From contig NZ_ATUZ01000015.1 of the NCBI RefSeq assembly GCF_000420465.1, positions 62,001 through 126,000 on the forward strand: 64,000 bases of DNA. Direction: 5' to 3'. A program made the position numbers and the translations under genes. Under the pieces are notes generated by a model. The model saw only the letters and a program-made list of their open reading frames with translations. It was not told where the DNA came from and did not search any database. Positions 24,697-33,781 of this stretch are shown piece after piece. This DNA comes from Desulfovibrio desulfuricans DSM 642. GTDB taxonomy: Bacteria; Desulfobacterota; Desulfovibrionia; Desulfovibrionales; Desulfovibrionaceae. Every line of letters begins with the position of its first letter. The first letter of the stretch is position 1.

Positions 24697-25692
24697 ATGG
24701 AGTTGACCGGCAAACAGCGTACTGCAGTGCTGCTGCTCGCCATGGGCGACAAATTCACGGCTGACGTGTTCAAGCGCATGGACCGGCAGGAAATAGCCGA
24801 CATCTCCAGAGCTATCGTGGAATTGGAGCCTGTGCCGCGCGAAATAGTCGAAGAAGTGCTGCGCGAATTCCACGAATCGCTGGTTGAAGGCGTGGATATG
24901 ATCACAGGCGGCAGCGAAACGCTGAAACGCCTGCTGGTCAAAAACCTTGATCCTGAAACCGCCAAGTACGTTATGGACTCCCTGAGCCTTGAAACCGGCC
25001 CCGCGCCCTTCCGCGAGCTGGAGTCGGTCAGCCCCAAGCTGCTTTCACAGATTCTGCGCAACGAGCATCCGCAAACCCTGGCCTTAATCATTGGTCACCT
25101 GCATCCGGATCAGGCCGCCAATTTATTGACAAACCTTCCCGCAGGCGTGCGCGCCGAGGTGCTCATGCGCCTTGCGCGGCTTGAAGCCGTGCCGGAAGAA
25201 ATGCTCATGGAAGTGGACAAGGTGCTCACAAGCCAGCTTATCGCCATGGGCGGCAAGGAAGGCAAAAAAGTGGGCGGCGTGCAGTCTGTGGCAGAAATTC
25301 TCAATGCCGTGGACCGCGCCACCGAAGAAGAAGTGCTCTCCGAAATCGAAGAAGATTCCGCGCAGATGGCCGAAGATATTCGCAACCTCATGTTTGTCTT
25401 TGAGGACTGCAAGAATATTGATGACCGTGGCGTGCGCGAAATGCTGAAGGAAATTTCCAACGAAGATCTCACCCTGGCCCTGCGCGGGGCCAGCGACGAC
25501 CTCAAGGAAAAATTCTTCAAGAATATGTCGGAACGCGCGGGCAACATGATTCGCGAAGAACTGGAATTCATGGGCCCGGCCAAACTCTCGGACGTGGAAT
25601 CAGCCCAGCAGAATGTCGTCAAGATCGTGCGGCGGCTTGAAGGCGAAAACAAACTTGTCATCAGCCGTGGCGCTGGCGATGTGTTTGTGTAG
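24697..25692 (+). CDS. fliG: Flagellar motor switch protein FliG
   Basis: Rotor protein that binds FliF, FliM and the stator; 331 residues. N-terminal domain begins LTGKQRTAVLLLAMGD; the middle domain has LRNEHPQTLALIIGHLHPDQA (EHPQ motif); the C-terminal domain carries charged torque residues in GVREMLKEISNEDLTLALRG and DDLKEKFFKNMSERA. Start ATG 24697 follows GGAGTAGGGAG. All family parts are complete. Confidence 0.97.
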   Translation: MELTGKQRTAVLLLAMGDKFTADVFKRMDRQEIADISRAIVELEPVPREIVEEVLREFHESLVEGVDMITGGSETLKRLLVKNLDPETAKYVMDSLSLETGPAPFRELESVSPKLLSQILRNEHPQTLALIIGHLHPDQAANLLTNLPAGVRAEVLMRLARLEAVPEEMLMEVDKVLTSQLIAMGGKEGKKVGGVQSVAEILNAVDRATEEEVLSEIEEDSAQMAEDIRNLMFVFEDCKNIDDRGVREMLKEISNEDLTLALRGASDDLKEKFFKNMSERAGNMIREELEFMGPAKLSDVESAQQNVVKIVRRLEGENKLVISRGAGDVFV

Positions 25693-25729
25693 CGGCCCGC
25701 CGCAGAATCTGTAACCATCGGAATCCGGC

Positions 25730-27331
25730 ATGGCGTCAGACGAGTTGCGCAAAAAATGGGGCACCATCTTCATGGGCGAGCGCGAGGCAACACCTCAGCA
25801 GCTTGATGCCATGCAGGAACCCTTGCTCCGTGAACGCGCCCAGCACCTGCAGCAGGAGGACTATCTTGCCCGGGTGCGCGCCAGGGCCGAGGAACGCGCA
25901 CGCGAGATTCTTGGCGCAGCCTATGCCGAAAGGCAAAAGGTGCTGGAAGAGGCCGGGGCCGAGGCTCAGGCCCGCGTGGAGCAGTTCACGCGCGAAGCGA
26001 AAGAGCTGAAGGCGCAGGCGCAGGCAGAACTGGCCGAGGCCGAGGCAGAGCACGGCAAGGCCCGCGACCTGCGCGAAGAAGCCGAGTTTATCCGCGGCAA
26101 CGCGCATAATGAGGGCTTTCAGGCGGGCATGGAGCAGGCCGGGGCCGAGCTTAAGGAGTTCCGCGTTGATGTGGGGCAGATGCTCGGCAACATGCTGCGC
26201 GCTCTTGAGGCGCAGCGTCACAACCTTGGCGAAGCCTGGCGCGATGAACTGGCAGAGCTGGCCCGCGTGGCCGTAGAGGCCGGAACCGGCTGGATTTTGC
26301 AGGCAGAGCATCAGCGCATTTTGCAAAGCCTGGTCTTTGGTTCCCTGCAACTGCTGGAAGACCGCGCCACCGTGAGCATCCGCGTGCACCCCGATGACGA
26401 GGACACCGTGAGCGACCTGTTTCGGGCCGCCCGCGAGCGTGTGCCCGAGTTGAGCCAATGGATCGTGAACGGCGATCCTTCTGTTGAGGCTGGCGGCCTT
26501 GTGGCCGAGAGCGTCAGCGGTTCTGTGGAAAATCTGCGCGAACATTACCGCGAAATGGTCAACGGCATTCTGGAGCATCTGACCTTGCCGCCGCGTCCCG
26601 AGGAAGAAAGGGCGGGGGAAGAGGTGAGCGCCACGGCTGCGCGTGAATCTGAGCGGTTGACGCAAATCGTGCCGGAAGCTGCCCCTGTTGCGGAGCCCGA
26701 GCCTGAACTGCCCGTTGAACCTGTCAATACGACGGGCCAGCCGGAACTGTTGCCAGAACATTCGGCAGAACATCCGGCTGAAACTCTGGCGGCTGAAGCC
26801 TCGCCGGAATCCGGGCAGGAATTTGCGCCAGAATCTGTACCAGATATGGCCCAAGGTGCGCAGCCAGAACGGGCCTCCTTTGCCGGGCAGGATGGCGCTG
26901 GCCTTGCACCCAACGAAATTTTGCCCGCATCCGGGCCTGTTGATATGGCTGCTGCCGCTGATTCTTTTGAGCAAGGGCAGGAGCCTGCGCCAGCTGATGC
27001 CGCAGTTCCTCTTGCCAATGTCTCGCCCGAAATGATGCAGGGTTCCATGCCAGAACCCGGAGTGCAGGCAGAGGCACATCCTGCAGAATCACCCCCGGCC
27101 CCGATGGCGCAGCCTGATGGTGGTGTTGAAGGGCAGCCCGCACAGGAGCAGGCTCCGGAACCTGCCCATGTTCAGGCAGCGGAACACAATGCCAATCCCA
27201 GCCTTGCCGAGCTTGAGGACGAGCTTTTTCCCTTGCCGGAGGAGGAAAAGGAACACGTCTCGCAATCTTCTTCCAGCGTCTTTGTCAGCGGGGGCTTTCT
27301 GCCCGGCTCGGGCAACGGCCAGCCGGGATAG
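25730..27331 (+). CDS. fliH: Flagellar assembly protein FliH with a long low-complexity C-terminal tail
   Basis: FliH regulates the export ATPase FliI. Residues 1-285 form a normal FliH: charged N-terminal region, Ala/Glu-rich coiled coil (about 30-125), a GxxxG-like stretch NEGFQAGMEQAG, and the globular end with VRVH-like beta strand SIRVHPDDED and GGLVAESVSGSVENLREHY. Residues 286-533 are an extra tail rich in Pro, Glu, Ala and Gln with no visible fold, ending in an acidic ELEDELFPLPEEEKE and SSSSVFVSGGFLPGSG. Most FliH proteins stop near 230-300 residues. Stop lies six bases before fliI. Confidence 0.88.
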   Translation: MASDELRKKWGTIFMGEREATPQQLDAMQEPLLRERAQHLQQEDYLARVRARAEERAREILGAAYAERQKVLEEAGAEAQARVEQFTREAKELKAQAQAELAEAEAEHGKARDLREEAEFIRGNAHNEGFQAGMEQAGAELKEFRVDVGQMLGNMLRALEAQRHNLGEAWRDELAELARVAVEAGTGWILQAEHQRILQSLVFGSLQLLEDRATVSIRVHPDDEDTVSDLFRAARERVPELSQWIVNGDPSVEAGGLVAESVSGSVENLREHYREMVNGILEHLTLPPRPEEERAGEEVSATAARESERLTQIVPEAAPVAEPEPELPVEPVNTTGQPELLPEHSAEHPAETLAAEASPESGQEFAPESVPDMAQGAQPERASFAGQDGAGLAPNEILPASGPVDMAAAADSFEQGQEPAPADAAVPLANVSPEMMQGSMPEPGVQAEAHPAESPPAPMAQPDGGVEGQPAQEQAPEPAHVQAAEHNANPSLAELEDELFPLPEEEKEHVSQSSSSVFVSGGFLPGSGNGQPG

Positions 27332-27337
27332 CCAGCC

Positions 27338-28855
27338 ATGAAGCTTGACCCAGATTCCTGCATAAAGCTGCTCAAAACAAGCACGCCAGTGCGCCTCTAC
27401 GGCAAGGTCAACAAGGTCGTGGGCCTTGTGGCCGAGGGCAGCGGTTTGCGCGCGCCCCTCGGGGCCGTGTGCCACATGCTGCCCGATGAAGGCGACAACG
27501 GTATTGCCGCCGAAGTTGTGGGCTTTCGCGAGGGCAATCTCCTGTTCATGCCTTATGGCGACATGCGGGGCATCCGCCCCGGCAGCCGTATCCGCAACAC
27601 AAGTCTGCCTCCGGTGTTTCCCGTAGGGCCGGATTTGCTTGGCCGCGCCTTTGACGCCTTTGGCACCCCACTGGATGCCGGTGCGCCCATAAGCGCAGAA
27701 CTCTACGTTTCGCCCCTGCCCTCTGGGGAAAGCTCCAGAGAGGATTTTATCCGCCAGCAGGAAGAGCAGCGCCCCTTTGTGCCTCACTGGCTTGAGGAGG
27801 CCCGCAAGCACTGGAATCCAGAGCTGGTGCCCATCTATGCCGATCCACCAAGCCCCCTGCAACGCCCGCGCATTACCGATATTCTTGATGTGGGCGTGCG
27901 CTCGGTCAACAGCCTGCTGACCCTTGGCAAGGGGCAGCGCGTGGGCATCATGGCCGGTTCGGGCGTGGGCAAATCCACGCTCATGGGCATGATGGCCCGC
28001 TACACCCGCGCTGATGTCAACGTCATTGCCCTCATTGGCGAACGCGGGCGCGAAGTTGTGGAATTTATGGAGCGCGACCTCGGCCCCGAGGGCATGGCCC
28101 GCTCCGTGCTGGTTATCGCCACGTCAGACCAGTCTCCCCTTGTGCGCATGCGCGCGGCTTACACAGCCACGGCTGTTTCGGAATATTTCCGTGACAAGGG
28201 CATGGACGTGCTGCTGATGATGGACTCCGTAACCCGTTTTGCCATGGCTGCCCGCGAAGTTGGCTTGGCAGTGGGCGAGCCGCCCACCACCAAGGGCTAC
28301 ACGCCTTCGGTTTTTGCCCAGTTGCCCAAGCTTCTGGAGCGGGCGGGGCGTTCCGCCAAGGGGACCATCACGGGGATTTATACCGTACTTGTGGACGGCG
28401 ACGACTTTAACGAACCCATCGCCGACTCCGTGCGTTCCATCCTTGACGGGCATATTGTGCTTACCCGCGATCTGGCCGACCAGGGGCATTTCCCCGCCAT
28501 TGACGTGCTGCGTTCCATCAGCCGTCTGCGTTCCGACATCTGTGACCGGCAGGATGTTCTCGCGGGCCGCGTTGTCACCCGCTGCATGAGCACCTTCCGC
28601 CGTGTGGAAGACATGATCAACATCGGCGCCTACGCCAAGGGCTCCAATGCGGAGATTGACGCAGCCATTACCAAGATGCCGGACATCAACGCCTTTTTGC
28701 GGCAGGATGTGGGCGAACCCCAGTTTGTGGAGCAGTGCATGGCCCAAATGCGCGCTCTGGCCGATATGGACGATGGCCAGCAGGGCGATCCGCAAGGCGA
28801 TCCGCAGGGCGGCATGCCTGTGCCGCAACAGCCCAACGGCGTTGCGCCGCTGTAG
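27338..28855 (+). CDS. fliI: Flagellum-specific export ATPase FliI, with an insertion
   Basis: Hexameric ATPase of the flagellar type III exporter, related to F1 beta. 505 residues; Walker A is AGSGVGKST (206-214), Walker B near VLLMMDSVTRFAMAAREV, and GERGREVVEF and TTKGYTPSVFAQLPKLLER are typical. Compared with usual FliI (about 440) there are roughly 45 extra residues at 122-166 (LPSGESSREDFIRQQEEQ region) just before ADPPSPLQRPRI, and a Gln/Gly/Pro-rich tail after about 470. ATG 27338 follows a weak ribosome site close to the fliH stop. Confidence 0.95.
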   Translation: MKLDPDSCIKLLKTSTPVRLYGKVNKVVGLVAEGSGLRAPLGAVCHMLPDEGDNGIAAEVVGFREGNLLFMPYGDMRGIRPGSRIRNTSLPPVFPVGPDLLGRAFDAFGTPLDAGAPISAELYVSPLPSGESSREDFIRQQEEQRPFVPHWLEEARKHWNPELVPIYADPPSPLQRPRITDILDVGVRSVNSLLTLGKGQRVGIMAGSGVGKSTLMGMMARYTRADVNVIALIGERGREVVEFMERDLGPEGMARSVLVIATSDQSPLVRMRAAYTATAVSEYFRDKGMDVLLMMDSVTRFAMAAREVGLAVGEPPTTKGYTPSVFAQLPKLLERAGRSAKGTITGIYTVLVDGDDFNEPIADSVRSILDGHIVLTRDLADQGHFPAIDVLRSISRLRSDICDRQDVLAGRVVTRCMSTFRRVEDMINIGAYAKGSNAEIDAAITKMPDINAFLRQDVGEPQFVEQCMAQMRALADMDDGQQGDPQGDPQGGMPVPQQPNGVAPL

Positions 28856-28919
28856 TTTTATCCATAATTTTCTTTTCCAGATTTGTTTTTTTGAGAATGG
28901 GAATTCTGTCACATGCGGC

Positions 28920-28948
28920 TTGAAGGCGGCTTGGTGCTGTGCTAGGTT
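28920..28948 (+). promoter_or_regulatory. Possible sigma-70 promoter of the PEP-synthase-like / two-component operon
   Basis: TTGAAG (28920-28925), a 17-base spacer and TAGGTT (28943-28948), 74 bases before the ATG at 29022. A T-rich stretch at 28855-28895 follows fliI but I see no clear terminator hairpin there. Confidence 0.4.
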
Positions 28949-29021
28949 CAATGTGTAACTGTTGGCGCTGCGCGGTTTTTCGCGTTGTCGCAGGTTTACA
29001 GCCTTATCTTGTGGAGCCGCC

Positions 29022-31649
29022 ATGTCCTTGAGCCGTCTGTTGGGCTTTTTAACGCGAGGCGCCCGCCGGGGCGACGAAGCCGTTTCCTCTTCTTCCGTCA
29101 GTGCGGCGGAGGAAGCCCAACGCTTTTTTGCCTTGCGGCACCACTCCTTCCGCCTGTTTCTTACGGCATGGAACGCCTTTCAGGAAACCATGACCGATCT
29201 GGAATACACCCTTTGCTGCGACCACCCCTTTGGCCTGTACCGTGTGCGGGCGCTCTGCACCTCTATGGCCACCCAGGTTTTTCAGTGCATCAAGCAGCTT
29301 GAGCGGCTTGATCCTGCGCCTTGCCCTGCCCTCTATGCCCGTTTTGGCGAGCTGCAAAAACTGGTGGCGGAAGAAGTGTACGAGCCGGAAGCCTGTCTGC
29401 TCGGGCCGCTGGTCGTTCCCCTGTGTCAGGACGATGCCGGATGCCTGGCCGCTCTGCACAGCGAGGGCAGGGTACTGGTGGATCCCGCAACCGCCCGGCT
29501 TGAAAAATTGCGCCCCCATTTTCCCGGTGCTGTGCCGCAGGGCTTTGTGGTCACGGCGGCGGGGTGCCAGCACTATTTTCAGAGCGGCGACCTGCAAAGC
29601 GAGATCAACCGCTGCATTCAGGCTGCTGGCGGCCTGGCCCCCAACCATCTGGCGCGGCTTTCAAAAAAGCTGGGCGCGCTGGTGGAGGGAACCCCCCTGC
29701 CGGAAGACCTTGCCGCAGCTATCCTTGAGCAGGTGCAGCGTCTGCGTGGCCTTTGCAACAAGCCCATGCAGCTTTTGCTGCGCGGGCGCGTATGGCCGCC
29801 TGCAGCGGGCGAGGGCGAAGGCTGCGGCGTTGTGCTGTGGGGCCCGCCTGTTTCGTTGCAGGCGCATGACGATGATATTTTGCGCGCAGTGCGCGTAACC
29901 CTGTCCAGCAAGCAGCGCGCTCAGGCTCTGGTTTATCGCCGTGCGCGCGGGCTGACAGAAGGCGGGGCTGGCGTCTGCCTCACCTGCATGGCAGTGGATG
30001 AGGGCTGTTTTGGCGGCATTGCCCAGTCATCCGCGCCATTGACCCCGCACAGTGAAAATGTGCATGTCTACGGTTGCGCGGGTTTGCCGCAGGAGGTGGA
30101 ATATTCCACCATGCCTGTAGATGCCATAAGTGTTTCGCGCGCGGCGCCGCACACGGTGACAGACCGCCGTCCTTATAAAGCCAAGCGCCCGGTGCTGGAC
30201 GATGCCACCGCCATACGCGCCGCAGAGCTTGCGCTCGCGGTGGAAGAAGCCGCCGGAAGGCCCGAGGTGCTCACCTGGGTGTGCAACCCCGAAGGCCGGG
30301 TTTTTATGCTTATGGCGCGGCCCATGTCCTTGCCGCAGGAGGAAGAACCCGCCTTGCCGGAGCCAGCCATGGCGCTGGACGATGCCCTGCTGCTGGAGGG
30401 GGGATTTACGGTCAATCCGGGTCGCGTATCCGGTCCTGCATGGGTGGCCCGCCGCTGGGAAGACGCACGCAGGTTCCCCACGGGCGGTATCCTTGTGGTG
30501 CCGGACGACAACTACATCTGGGGTTCGCTCATTGACCGCGCCGCCGGGATTGTGGCGGAGCGCGGTTTTCAGGGTTCGCGTCTGGCTTCGCTGGCGCGGG
30601 AGTTCGGCAAGCCCGCCGTCTTTGGCCTCAAATGGGCCACGGAAGTTGTGGAAAGTGACCAGCGAATTACACTGTGCGCAGACCTGCGCACAGTGTACGA
30701 AAACCGGCAGGATTCCCTGCTGCCCAAAGTTCCGCCTGGCAAGGACTATATGCCCGGCAGCCCCGTGTACCAGATTTTGCAAACCGCCTCCCGCCGCATT
30801 CTGCCTCTGACGCTTGAGGTGGACAGCGTGGACTTCAAGGCGGCCAACTGCGCCACCTATCACGACATAGTGCGCTATTGTCACGAAAAGGCCGTGAGCG
30901 CCATGTTCAGCCTCGGCTCGGAAAAAAAGTACGCGCCGCAGCGCATCAAGCAACTGCGGGACAAGGTGGTCAAGCAGTTCTGGGTGGTCAACCTCAGCGA
31001 TGGTTTTGTGCGCACCCCCAACGGGCCTGTCATTGACGTGGAAGATATTGCCTCGCTGCCCATGAAAGCCTTGTGGCAGGGCATGAACGCCCACCCCTGG
31101 CAGGGGCCGCCGCCTGTGGACGGCAAGGGTTTTTTATCTGTGCTTTTTGAGGCCACAGCCAATCCCAATCTGGATCCAGCCGCGCAGACGGCGTATTTCA
31201 CAGAAAAAAATTATTTTCTTATCTCCAGCGACTATTGCAGTCTGCATTCCCGCTTTGGCTTCCATTTTGTTTCGGTCGAGGCGCGCCTTTCGGAGCGCAC
31301 CAGCGAGAACTATCTGAATTTTCAGTTGCGCGGCGGCGCTGCCGACATTGAGCGCCGTATTCTGCGGGTGCGCTTTGTTGCCGATATCCTTTGGGAATTC
31401 GGCTTTTCGCCCGTTGTGCGCAACGATGCCGTGAGCGCCACGCTCAAGGATATGGATAAGGAAGAAGGCGAACGCCTGCTGGCTGTGGCAGGGTATATGA
31501 CCATCCATACCCGCCAGCTCGACATGATCATGCAGGACCCTGGCCAGGTTGCGGCCCGCCGCCAGGAAATGCTGGCCCACTGCCGGGCGCTTTTCAGGGG
31601 AGAATCCCTGGCTGGCGTTGTTGATTCTCCATCCCAGGAGGCCCGTTAA
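29022..31649 (+). CDS. PEP-synthase-like protein A, catalytically degenerate
   Basis: An 875-residue protein that aligns along its length with the product of 33782-36394 and, through that, with the N-terminal and mobile domains of PEP synthase/PPDK. Shared landmarks: PGAVPQGFVVTAAG (about 168-181), a C-terminal MARPM (431-435), GGILVVPDD (488-496) and QGSRLASLAREFGKPAVF. Key residues are lost: the ATP-grasp RSSA-x-ED loop is absent (LLRGRVWPPA here), and the swivel-domain histidine is R520. The last 300 residues (HDIVRYCHEKAV through IHTRQLDMIM) are shared only with the paralogue and replace the PEP-binding barrel. Start ATG 29022 has GGAG upstream. It is probably a non-catalytic partner. The gene overlaps the kinase gene by one base. 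Confidence 0.75.
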   Translation: MSLSRLLGFLTRGARRGDEAVSSSSVSAAEEAQRFFALRHHSFRLFLTAWNAFQETMTDLEYTLCCDHPFGLYRVRALCTSMATQVFQCIKQLERLDPAPCPALYARFGELQKLVAEEVYEPEACLLGPLVVPLCQDDAGCLAALHSEGRVLVDPATARLEKLRPHFPGAVPQGFVVTAAGCQHYFQSGDLQSEINRCIQAAGGLAPNHLARLSKKLGALVEGTPLPEDLAAAILEQVQRLRGLCNKPMQLLLRGRVWPPAAGEGEGCGVVLWGPPVSLQAHDDDILRAVRVTLSSKQRAQALVYRRARGLTEGGAGVCLTCMAVDEGCFGGIAQSSAPLTPHSENVHVYGCAGLPQEVEYSTMPVDAISVSRAAPHTVTDRRPYKAKRPVLDDATAIRAAELALAVEEAAGRPEVLTWVCNPEGRVFMLMARPMSLPQEEEPALPEPAMALDDALLLEGGFTVNPGRVSGPAWVARRWEDARRFPTGGILVVPDDNYIWGSLIDRAAGIVAERGFQGSRLASLAREFGKPAVFGLKWATEVVESDQRITLCADLRTVYENRQDSLLPKVPPGKDYMPGSPVYQILQTASRRILPLTLEVDSVDFKAANCATYHDIVRYCHEKAVSAMFSLGSEKKYAPQRIKQLRDKVVKQFWVVNLSDGFVRTPNGPVIDVEDIASLPMKALWQGMNAHPWQGPPPVDGKGFLSVLFEATANPNLDPAAQTAYFTEKNYFLISSDYCSLHSRFGFHFVSVEARLSERTSENYLNFQLRGGAADIERRILRVRFVADILWEFGFSPVVRNDAVSATLKDMDKEEGERLLAVAGYMTIHTRQLDMIMQDPGQVAARRQEMLAHCRALFRGESLAGVVDSPSQEAR

Positions 31650-33352
31650 TGTCGTCCACCGTGCCTGCATCCCACAGAGGCTACAGGGCCATATATCGCC
31701 GTTTGCTGATAACGCTGCTGCTCATGGCGCTCACGCCGCTGGTCGCTCTGGGGATGTTTTGTCTGGACAGGCTCAGCGCCATCTATGACGAAAAAATCAC
31801 CGCGGGTATCGAGGCTGTCATCAGCAGCAAGCACCGCGCTCTTGATACCTTCATGGTGGAGCGCATCGCGCAGGTCAAAAACCTGGCTTTCACCCACCCG
31901 TATTCTGATCTCAGCAATCCCGTACGCCTGAGCGAAATTTTCAGCGTGATGCAGAGCAACAGCCGTTCGTTTGTTGATCTGGGCATTATCGGTATGGATG
32001 GCCGCCATGTTTCCTATGTGGGGCCGTTTGACCTGCGGGACGCCAATTATTCCGAGGCCCCCTGGTTCTCGGAAGTGCTGCGCAAGGGCGTGTATGTCAG
32101 CGATGTATTCATGGGCTACCGCCACGTGCCGCACTTTATCATTGCCGTTCTGCGGCACGAGGGCGGGCGCTCCTATATAATGCGCGCCACCATCGACATG
32201 GACGCCATTGACGCACTGCTGCGGCGCATATATTCCGGCCCGCACAGCGATGCTTTTATCGTCAGCAGCACTGGAGTGTTGCAGACGGGTTCGCGTTTCT
32301 ACGGTCCTATTATGGGTAACTTTGCCCTGCCGCAGGAAAATTTGACCCGCAACAATGTGGTTACCATGCGCTCGGTCGTCCCCAGCGGGGAAGAAATGCT
32401 GGTGGCCCTGATGCGGCTGGATTCCATGCCCTGGGTGCTGGTGGTCATGGACGATGTGCGTGACAGCCTCAAGCCCTTGCGGCAGCTCAAGGCGCTGATA
32501 CTCTTTTTTACACTGCTTGGCGGCGCGCTGACCTGCATGGGCGCGGAGCTGTGCACCCGGCGGCTTGTGGCTTCACTTGAAGCCTCGGATCAAAAGCAGG
32601 CCCACATTGACGCGCGCATGCTGCAGTCAAGCAAGATGGCCGCTCTGGGCAAGATGGCGGCTGGCGTGGCACACGAGGTCAACAATCCCCTGATGCTCAT
32701 TCAGGAAAACGCGGGCTGGATACGCGACCTGCTGGACGATGAAGACCCGTCAACCATGAAGAATTACAAAGAAATTTTCGATAGCACGGAAAAAATCGAG
32801 CAGCACGTCAAACGCGCCAAGGGCATAACGCAGCGCATGCTGGGCTTTGGGCGGCGCATGAATCCGGGCCGCACGGAAATTCTTATCAGTTCCCTGGCCG
32901 ATCAGGCCGTGGAAATGCTCAAAACCGAGGCCGCCAACCGCAATATAGCCATTGTGCGGCAGTACGATGCGCATGTTCCCGTAATTTTGTCCGACCCGGC
33001 CCAGCTTGAACAGATATTCATCAATGTGATAGACAATGCTATTGATGCCATGGGCAAGAATGGCACCCTGACCGTCAGCACGCAGCCCTGGCGCAACGGG
33101 GTGCGTGTTTCCTTTACCGACACCGGGCCGGGCATGGATCAGGAAACCCTGCGGCAGATTTTTGACCCCTTCTTTACCACCAAGAAGGTGGGCGAGGGCA
33201 CGGGGCTTGGCCTTGCCATCTGCTACACCATTCTTGAAAAGCTCGGTGGACGCATAGACGTGCAGAGCGAACTTGGGCACGGCACCACATTCAATATTTT
33301 TCTGCCTGCGGAACCGCCGCAGCTCGCGCCTGAAGAAAGCGCAGAAGCATAA
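31649..33352 (+). CDS. Membrane sensor histidine kinase with Cache-like sensor domain
   Basis: A 567-residue kinase. First membrane segment about 18-38, a periplasmic double-Cache-like domain about 40-275 (with DLGIIGMDGRHVSYVGP and RATIDMDAIDALL), second membrane segment about 281-299. H-box MAAGVAHEVNNPLMLIQENA with phospho-accepting H342; N-box NVIDNAIDAMG; G-boxes DTGPGMDQETLRQIFDPFF and GEGTGLGLAICYTI. No HAMP, PAS or receiver is evident. Start ATG 31649 overlaps the preceding stop by one base and has GGAGG upstream. The lone receiver protein encoded next is its likely partner. Signal unknown. Confidence 0.92.
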   Translation: MSSTVPASHRGYRAIYRRLLITLLLMALTPLVALGMFCLDRLSAIYDEKITAGIEAVISSKHRALDTFMVERIAQVKNLAFTHPYSDLSNPVRLSEIFSVMQSNSRSFVDLGIIGMDGRHVSYVGPFDLRDANYSEAPWFSEVLRKGVYVSDVFMGYRHVPHFIIAVLRHEGGRSYIMRATIDMDAIDALLRRIYSGPHSDAFIVSSTGVLQTGSRFYGPIMGNFALPQENLTRNNVVTMRSVVPSGEEMLVALMRLDSMPWVLVVMDDVRDSLKPLRQLKALILFFTLLGGALTCMGAELCTRRLVASLEASDQKQAHIDARMLQSSKMAALGKMAAGVAHEVNNPLMLIQENAGWIRDLLDDEDPSTMKNYKEIFDSTEKIEQHVKRAKGITQRMLGFGRRMNPGRTEILISSLADQAVEMLKTEAANRNIAIVRQYDAHVPVILSDPAQLEQIFINVIDNAIDAMGKNGTLTVSTQPWRNGVRVSFTDTGPGMDQETLRQIFDPFFTTKKVGEGTGLGLAICYTILEKLGGRIDVQSELGHGTTFNIFLPAEPPQLAPEESAEA

Positions 33353-33402
33353 TACCACTAGGCGGCCCCAATGGGGCATGCTGCCATATGAAGGAGGCCT
33401 CC

Positions 33403-33780
33403 ATGCGCGCATTGTTTGTGGACGATGAAGTGGAATTTCTGGAACTGATGGAAAAACGCCTTACCCGGCGCGGAATGGAAGTTGTAACCGCCCCCGATGG
33501 TCAGTCGGCCCTTGATCTGCTGGATCAGGCCCTGCAATCGGGCGAGACGTTCCAGATTGTGGTCATGGATGTGCGCATGCCCGGCATGGATGGTCTGGAA
33601 ACCCTGCGCCACATGAAGGAAAAAGCCCCCAACCTGCCCGTTATTCTGCTTACGGGGCATGCCTGCATGGGCGTGGCCGTGCAGGGGCTTGATCTTGGCG
33701 CGTATGACTACATGCTCAAGCCCGTGGCCATCAGCGAGCTGATTATCAAGATGGAGGAAGCGGCCCGGTCCGCTATGTGA
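33403..33780 (+). CDS. Single-domain response regulator (CheY-like receiver)
   Basis: A 125-residue receiver with no output domain. Acid pocket D7 and D8 (FVDDE), phospho-acceptor D56 (VVMDVRMPGMDG), T84 (ILLTGHA) and K106 (YMLKPV) are all present. I chose ATG 33403 over the in-frame ATG 33388 because the GGAGG that serves it lies at 33392-33396. It follows the kinase gene by 50 bases and is separated from PEP-synthase-like protein B by one base. With no DNA-binding domain, it must act by protein contact or phosphotransfer; the PEP-synthase-like proteins are the obvious candidates. Confidence 0.93.
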   Translation: MRALFVDDEVEFLELMEKRLTRRGMEVVTAPDGQSALDLLDQALQSGETFQIVVMDVRMPGMDGLETLRHMKEKAPNLPVILLTGHACMGVAVQGLDLGAYDYMLKPVAISELIIKMEEAARSAM

Positions 33781-33781
33781 C

